DNA from: Nitrospirota bacterium
Lineage (GTDB): Bacteria; UBA2233
Direction: 5' to 3'
Assembly (NCBI GenBank): GCA_011620345.1
Contig: WOZJ01000018.1
Location: forward strand, 41,428-78,466
Length of the DNA stretch: 37,039 nt
Below the pieces are notes generated by a model. The model worked only from the letters and a program-made list of their open reading frames with translations, was not told the origin of the DNA and did no database searches. This document shows, one piece after another, positions 33,243 through 37,039 of this stretch. The position numbers and the translations under genes are program-made. Position 1 is the first letter of the stretch. Each line of letters starts with the position of its first letter.

Positions 33243-33770
33243 GTGTGGAAAGGAATCGGCAAGGACAAAGAACCGGAAAAAGACGAGTCGATTGAGCTGA
33301 TCGGGATGGAGGAACGGGCCGTTCCTCAGCCTTCTATGCAACCTCAACCTTTTCAATCAGGAATGCCCCATCCCAAGACCTTTTCTAAAGCGACCCATAT
33401 CGGGAGTGGGATCGCCTTTCGAGGCGAGGTTACCGGCAAGGAAGACCTTGAGGTCGAAGGCAGGTTTGAAGGCAAGATCCATCTACCCGGTTGTACCGTT
33501 TCCATCGGCAAGGATGGAGAGGTCAACGCAGAAGTAGCCGCCAAAACCGTGAGCATCCATGGCAAGCTCGTGGGCAACGTGGTTGTCAGCGACAAAGTGG
33601 AAATCTTCGAAATGGGCTCGATGGAAGGGGACATCGTTTCTCCTAGGATCCAGATTGCGGACGGCGCCAAGTTTAAAGGAAGCGTGGATACCCAGCATCC
33701 ACACAAAGAGGCTCAAACCCAGCCTGGGCAAAAAGAAGGACTCCCCACCGTTTCAAAAAAAGGCCCGTAG
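33243..33770 (+). CDS. Bactofilin family cytoskeletal protein
   Basis: The 175-residue protein has the bactofilin layout: a polar Pro/Gln-rich N-terminal tail (about 1-50), a central beta-helix of repeating short strands (about 52-150) and a polar C-terminal tail. The core reads GSGIAFRGEVTGKEDLEVEG, GKIHLPGCTVSIGKDGEVNA and KTVSIHGKLVGNVVVSDKVE, with hydrophobic residues at alternate positions. Bactofilins polymerise without nucleotide into filaments that scaffold cell-wall enzymes, stalks or chromosome segregation machinery. Translation starts at GTG with a repeated AGGAGG 7 nt upstream. No peptidase (such as an M23 enzyme) is adjacent; a methyltransferase-like gene follows after 32 nt. Confidence 0.93.
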   Translation: MWKGIGKDKEPEKDESIELIGMEERAVPQPSMQPQPFQSGMPHPKTFSKATHIGSGIAFRGEVTGKEDLEVEGRFEGKIHLPGCTVSIGKDGEVNAEVAAKTVSIHGKLVGNVVVSDKVEIFEMGSMEGDIVSPRIQIADGAKFKGSVDTQHPHKEAQTQPGQKEGLPTVSKKGP

Positions 33771-33802
33771 AGTGTTCCGGGCAACCGTCGTCTTGACCTG
33801 AT

Positions 33803-34456
33803 ATGCAAGGAGGTGGCAAGCCTGCCGGGGAGCAGCGTGGCAAGCCTCAGGGCGCGCAAGGCGGAAGGGCATATTTTGGCGTTCACGCCCTCAAATCTTT
33901 CCTTCAAGGCCTTCAAGCCAAAGGGGAAAAGCCGATCGTTCTCGACCTTAGCCCGGCTTCCAACGCAAACTTAGAATACTTTCTCCAGTTCGGGCTGAAG
34001 GTTTATCTCTATGACATTCTAAGGGAGGTCAGCGAGAAAGAAGAAGGTCTTGGGGATGCCAATGCCAAGGTGAAAGTTGCCACGTTGGCCATGCGTCTTG
34101 TCGAAGCATTTCCCTTTCAGGGGATTCCGTTCGATGGGGTAATCCTATGGAACACGCTCGATTATTTAAGCGACCTCGTGTTTCCGATAGTTTTAACGAA
34201 GGCGTTGGGTGCCTTAAGGGACAAGGGTCTCCTGTACGCATTTTTTTTCGAAGAAACGGCCCCTCTCGCTTACGAGCGCATCCAAATCGCCAACATCAAC
34301 CAAGTTACGGTCGAACCTCTCCCCGCTCTTTCTGTGAAACGCCTACGCACATTTTCGAATCGAATGATTCAAGACCTGTTCGGTGGCCATAAGATCGAAG
34401 CCTTCTACATGACACCCAACGGCATTCGGGAGGTATTAGTACGCAAGCATTCATAG
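33803..34456 (+). CDS. Methyltransferase-like protein with degenerate SAM motif
   Basis: The 217-residue protein starts with a Gly/Gln/Lys-rich segment (about 1-22; an 11-nt direct repeat GTGGCAAGCCT lies in its DNA). It then has alternating strands and helices like class I methyltransferases: KPIVLDLSPASNANLEYFL (about 43-61), LKVYLYDIL, FDGVILWNTLDYLSDL and GLLYAFFFEETAPL. The glycine-rich SAM loop (usually GxGxG) is replaced by SPASNAN, so it may bind another ligand or be inactive. The ATG lacks a ribosome site, and the gene follows bactofilin by 32 nt, suggesting co-transcription. The family name and function are unknown to me. It converges with the flippase-like gene, overlapping by 6 nt. 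Confidence 0.7.
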   Translation: MQGGGKPAGEQRGKPQGAQGGRAYFGVHALKSFLQGLQAKGEKPIVLDLSPASNANLEYFLQFGLKVYLYDILREVSEKEEGLGDANAKVKVATLAMRLVEAFPFQGIPFDGVILWNTLDYLSDLVFPIVLTKALGALRDKGLLYAFFFEETAPLAYERIQIANINQVTVEPLPALSVKRLRTFSNRMIQDLFGGHKIEAFYMTPNGIREVLVRKHS

Positions 34457-35437
34457 CACAGGGGGCAAGGTGCCGCTCGGTTTTTTTTTACGGTCACCAG
34501 GTATTCTTAGCATAAGCCAGCCATAACCCAAGGGTCCGAGGACAATCGTCGTCAAAAGCATGGCTCCACGGTCCAAAGACGATGCAAGCGCCCCCATCCT
34601 CACGTCATAGTCCAGCACTCGCCCCAAACATCCAAGGACGTACTCGGTCAAGCCTGCCCCAAGCGGAGTAATACCAAGCATCGTAATCACGTTGGCAAAC
34701 GGAACAAGCGCCATGCTCCTGCCCCACGGAAGCTCTATGCCTGCAAGGCGAAAGCTTGCCCAGTAGCGAAGCACCATCCCAAGCGCATACAGAAGATCGA
34801 TCAAGATGATCCAGGCGACGATCGAAGGATGTCTAAAGATTGCCTCTAAACCCTCAAAGAAGGAAGTAAAGCGCCCGGAGAACGGCCTCGAGAGGTAACG
34901 TTTCAACGAAATCCAAGCAGCCACTGCCACGACGGCAAGGCCAAGCAAAAAAAGAAGGCCATAGGGCAGCCAGACAAAGAACAGAGCCACGACCCCGACA
35001 AGGACCAGGTTACCTAGAAAGGAAAGACACCACGTAGCCACGAACAGCCCGCTGTAGGCAAGGAGGGACAACTCATGAGCACGCTTCATATAGACGGCGA
35101 CAAGCACCTCCCCCAAGCTGGGAAAAAACTGGTTAAAAAACCTGTTCGTCAACCCTACCGCCACGCTGTCCGTAATGCCTAGCCGTAACCCAAGCAGCCA
35201 GAACGTCGCCTGGTATTTCAGCCCGATCAAGATGCAAGACGATACGATACCCAGGATATCCAGCGTGAGGTAGGTCCTGTCGAAGCGTACGTTGGCAACA
35301 ACAAAATCGCGGTGCCGCCATAAAAGACACGCCCCAATCCCGAATACAAGGACCGAACTGAAGGTTTTAAGAAGAGCCGGCCAACGCTTTGCGCGGTCGG
35401 CCTTCTTAGGGCGCACGAACGACGTCGGCAAGAGCAA
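34451..35437 (-). CDS. Flippase-like (UPF0104 / lysylphosphatidylglycerol synthase TM-type) membrane protein
   Basis: This 328-residue integral membrane protein has about seven or eight hydrophobic spans. It matches the UPF0104-type family: TNRFFNQFFPSLGEVLVAVYM near 90-110 and VITMLGITPLGAGLTEYVLG near 260-280. The soluble transferase domain found in MprF is absent. Relatives are proposed to flip lipid-linked or amino-acylated lipids, but the substrate here is unknown. The start is uncertain (TTG 35437, overlapping the upstream ligase gene by 32 nt; GTG 35416 also possible). It lies downstream of a PaaK-like enzyme and both may act in one envelope pathway. The C-terminus is Lys-rich (DRKKKPSG). 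Confidence 0.78.
   Translation of the reverse strand: MLLPTSFVRPKKADRAKRWPALLKTFSSVLVFGIGACLLWRHRDFVVANVRFDRTYLTLDILGIVSSCILIGLKYQATFWLLGLRLGITDSVAVGLTNRFFNQFFPSLGEVLVAVYMKRAHELSLLAYSGLFVATWCLSFLGNLVLVGVVALFFVWLPYGLLFLLGLAVVAVAAWISLKRYLSRPFSGRFTSFFEGLEAIFRHPSIVAWIILIDLLYALGMVLRYWASFRLAGIELPWGRSMALVPFANVITMLGITPLGAGLTEYVLGCLGRVLDYDVRMGALASSLDRGAMLLTTIVLGPLGYGWLMLRIPGDRKKKPSGTLPPVL
34456..34489 (+). terminator. Weak candidate terminator after the methyltransferase-like gene
   Basis: GGCAAGGTGCC (GGCA/TGCC, 4 bp) and CCGCTCGG precede nine Ts (34481-34489), 25 nt past the stop. The stems are short, and the region is also coding on the other strand, so the call is tentative. Confidence 0.3.
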
Positions 35438-36848
35438 CGACTGGTTTGAACTTTAGAGAGGTTTTATCTCTAGGAATATCATGAACCACCTCGAGGGTAT
35501 ATTCTATTTCTCCGTCGAGGCGCTTTTGCTCGAGCATGGCCAACAACTCTTTTTCGACACTGAATTTCAGCTGGTCACCCTGGCCAGGAACAAGCGGTAC
35601 AATGTAGAGAACGATGGAATTTTCCGAAGTTTGGAGCACTTGGTAGCGTTTGAGCTCTTGAATTTCTTCCAGAAAATCGTAAAAGCAGAAAGGATGAAGA
35701 GGCTCTAGGCTTCCGTCTTTGCGCTTCATCCATACGATATCCATCGTTCGCCCCTCAACGCGGGGAATCTTTCGAAATTTTAGCCCACACGGGCAAGCAT
35801 CGTCCCGAATTGTGCTGATCATGTCCGATATTTCATACCGGATGATCGGCTCTACGCGGTTCAAGAGGTTGGTCAAGAGGACCTTCGACCCGAAGGTTCC
35901 TTCTGGAACCGGCTTGCCCTTATCGTCAACCACCTCCAGGATCACGGCATCTTCATGAATATGCATGCCCCTTTGGGCAAAGCACTCGGAGGCCAAGGCA
36001 AGACTCTCGGTCGTCGAGTAGACCTCCATCAAACAGTCGCCAAAGGCCTTGTTAATCACCTGGCGTCCTTTTAGCGAAAGAGGCTCCCCGCCGCATTTGA
36101 GCTCCTTAGGCCGAATATTAAGGTTTCCCCCAAGTTGTTCATAGGCAAGCACTTCCATTATGGCCGAGTAGCCAACAAGAACGATGGGCTGCGAGGCGTT
36201 TAGCGTTTCGACCATTTCGGCAACCGGCATGGTCACGGGCAGAACAACGTTTCTAAGGACCCAGTTTGGAAGGGCAGAGACGTTGGAAACTGTAGCGTTG
36301 TATCGTCCTGTCGTAACGATCGTCGCAATGCAGTAAGGTTTTCGTATAAGAATACGAAAAGCCATCCGGAAATAAAAGCCGATTGTTTTCCATTTAAGCG
36401 TGGAACGGATTATATTGCACGCTATGCCGTAGAGCGTTGCGGATTTATCATACGCAAAAACGACCGGTTTTCCCGTTGAACCGGATGTTTTGTACAGCTT
36501 GTAACGCCCTAGGTAGAAGCCTAAGACGTCCCCCTCCCCTTGGAGCTCGCGCTCGATTTGCTCCAGCCGAAGGCGTTTGTCCGTTACGACATGGTCGAAG
36601 TTTCGATAAAGCGTGTCTTTTTTCGTAATCGGCAAATCCTCAAGCTTGCAGGAGGAAACGTCGATCCCGCGGTAAAGGTCCCTGTAAAACGGGCTGTGCC
36701 TCACAGCATAGCCAAGAAGCCTCCGCATTTTCTTTTCGCGGTACGCCTCAAGCCGGGCTCCGGAAAGCCTGGAGTTCCACTTTACTTTAGCCAAATAGTA
36801 TATAAAGGCTGCTGCTAGCCATACTGCATGCACAAACCTGTTAAGCAC
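35406..36848 (-). CDS. PaaK/CapK-family adenylate-forming enzyme (phenylacetate-CoA ligase-like)
   Basis: The 480-residue protein belongs to the adenylate-forming superfamily. The ATP loop is TSGSTGKPVVF (121-131). It also has GGEPL (253-257), YSTTES (277-282), YEISDM (338-343) and CPCG with GRTMD (352-370), as in PaaK. These enzymes activate a carboxylic acid as acyl-AMP and then usually transfer it to CoA. CapK-type members occur in surface polysaccharide loci with unknown substrates. The first 25 residues are hydrophobic (AVWLAAAFIYYLAKV), unusual for PaaK, suggesting membrane attachment. A GTG start at 36848 fits; a second GTG lies 5 codons on. The next gene is a flippase-like protein; upstream is a LysM protein. 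Confidence 0.82.
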   Translation of the reverse strand: MLNRFVHAVWLAAAFIYYLAKVKWNSRLSGARLEAYREKKMRRLLGYAVRHSPFYRDLYRGIDVSSCKLEDLPITKKDTLYRNFDHVVTDKRLRLEQIERELQGEGDVLGFYLGRYKLYKTSGSTGKPVVFAYDKSATLYGIACNIIRSTLKWKTIGFYFRMAFRILIRKPYCIATIVTTGRYNATVSNVSALPNWVLRNVVLPVTMPVAEMVETLNASQPIVLVGYSAIMEVLAYEQLGGNLNIRPKELKCGGEPLSLKGRQVINKAFGDCLMEVYSTTESLALASECFAQRGMHIHEDAVILEVVDDKGKPVPEGTFGSKVLLTNLLNRVEPIIRYEISDMISTIRDDACPCGLKFRKIPRVEGRTMDIVWMKRKDGSLEPLHPFCFYDFLEEIQELKRYQVLQTSENSIVLYIVPLVPGQGDQLKFSVEKELLAMLEQKRLDGEIEYTLEVVHDIPRDKTSLKFKPVVALADVVRAP

Positions 36849-36879
36849 TCTAAAAACCTGTATAGTTTAGTCGTGGGTC

Positions 36880-36892
36880 AAGCACAGTGCTT
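36880..36892. repeat. Short palindrome between LysM and ligase genes
   Basis: AAGCACAGTGCTT is a 13-nt near-perfect palindrome overlapping the LysM gene's stop codon. A second AAGCAC lies at 36843-36848, in the ligase start. It may be an operator or a small hairpin; there is no T-run. No convincing promoter is seen here. Confidence 0.35.
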
Positions 36893-37039
36893 ATGAGCGA
36901 GGAATATGGAGAACCTGCCCCTTTCTCAGCTTAGCATTTGGAGGAATTCCGTTCCAAGAAGCTATCTGTTTGTGGGGTACCCCGTAGCGCCTAGATAGGC
37001 CATAAAGCGTCTCGCCGGGCCGGACTTTGTGAAGGACAG
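36891..37039 (-). CDS. LysM-domain protein, C-terminal end (5' part outside window)
   Basis: Only the last 48 codons and stop (TAA at 36893-36891) lie in the window. They encode one LysM repeat: VLHKVRPGETLYGLSRRYGV, then IASWNGIPPNAKLRKGQVLHIP. LysM binds N-acetylglucosamine-containing glycans such as peptidoglycan. LysM at the C-terminus is common in lytic transglycosylases, amidases and some lipoproteins; the catalytic part, if any, is beyond the edge, so the class cannot be given. It points to a wall-associated role and lies 42 nt upstream of the PaaK-like gene. Confidence 0.85.
   Translation of the reverse strand, partial: VLHKVRPGETLYGLSRRYGVPHKQIASWNGIPPNAKLRKGQVLHIPRS

Noticed and set aside
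33110-33295. 61-codon plus frame before bactofilin
   Set aside because: It overlaps the bactofilin start in another frame, lacks a ribosome site and resembles nothing known.
33803-33860. Direct repeat GTGGCAAGCCT as a regulatory or mobile element
   Set aside because: It is explained by the low-complexity Gly/Lys/Pro-rich coding segment at the start of the methyltransferase-like gene.

Overview
This window is about 37 kb of compact, moderately GC-rich bacterial chromosome. It is mostly core metabolism, plus cell-envelope genes at both ends. I saw no insertion sequence, prophage, CRISPR array, tRNA or rRNA. The organism looks Gram-negative (TonB-type protein, bactofilin) and respiratory (proton-pumping complex I). 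It uses the MEP isoprenoid pathway and sigma70-type promoters. CarD, a split glycine decarboxylase and the run carD-ispD-ispF-cysS resemble deltaproteobacterial or related deep lineages, but I cannot name the phylum with confidence.

Left part, minus strand. Positions 1-1053 hold the N-terminal 351 codons of a secreted protein with calcium-binding TSP3-like repeats and Ser-rich repeats. It has its own strong promoter, directly downstream of the terminator of the next operon. That operon runs carD-ispD-ispF-cysS-uvrB-uvrC (8290 down to 1231): an RNA-polymerase-binding regulator, two MEP enzymes, cysteinyl-tRNA synthetase and the excision-repair nuclease. Its near-consensus promoter overlaps the dnaG stop codon. 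Upstream lies rpsU-yqeY-dnaG (10847-8369), a form of the macromolecular-synthesis operon, separated from the nuo operon by a terminator.

Centre, minus strand. nuoABCDEFGHJKLMN (23999-10957) encodes 13 of the 14 complex I subunits. nuoI is missing: nuoH and nuoJ are 5 nt apart. A promoter and paired direct repeats precede nuoA. Upstream are thiD-thiN (a fused HMP-P kinase / thiamine-phosphate synthase) and fabD, which overlaps it and appears to start with TTG.

Right part. A divergent plus-strand operon, folD-gcvT-gcvH-gcvPA-gcvPB, carries most of the glycine cleavage system with the folate enzyme that handles its one-carbon product; the L protein is not here. A TonB-like gene converges on gcvPB with overlapping 3' ends. 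Divergent from tonB, 18 nt away, is an unrecognised 63-codon gene with a very good ribosome binding site, followed by a foldable intergenic region. Then come a bactofilin and a methyltransferase-like protein with a degenerate SAM motif. On the minus strand, a PaaK/CapK-type adenylating enzyme and a flippase-like membrane protein form an unassigned pair behind the 3' end of a LysM protein cut by the window edge.

The most notable points are the missing nuoI, the unassigned envelope genes between 31.9 and 37 kb (small ORF, structured spacer, bactofilin/methyltransferase-like pair, ligase/flippase pair) and the partial TSP3 protein. I do not see a clearly novel multi-gene defence or mobile system.
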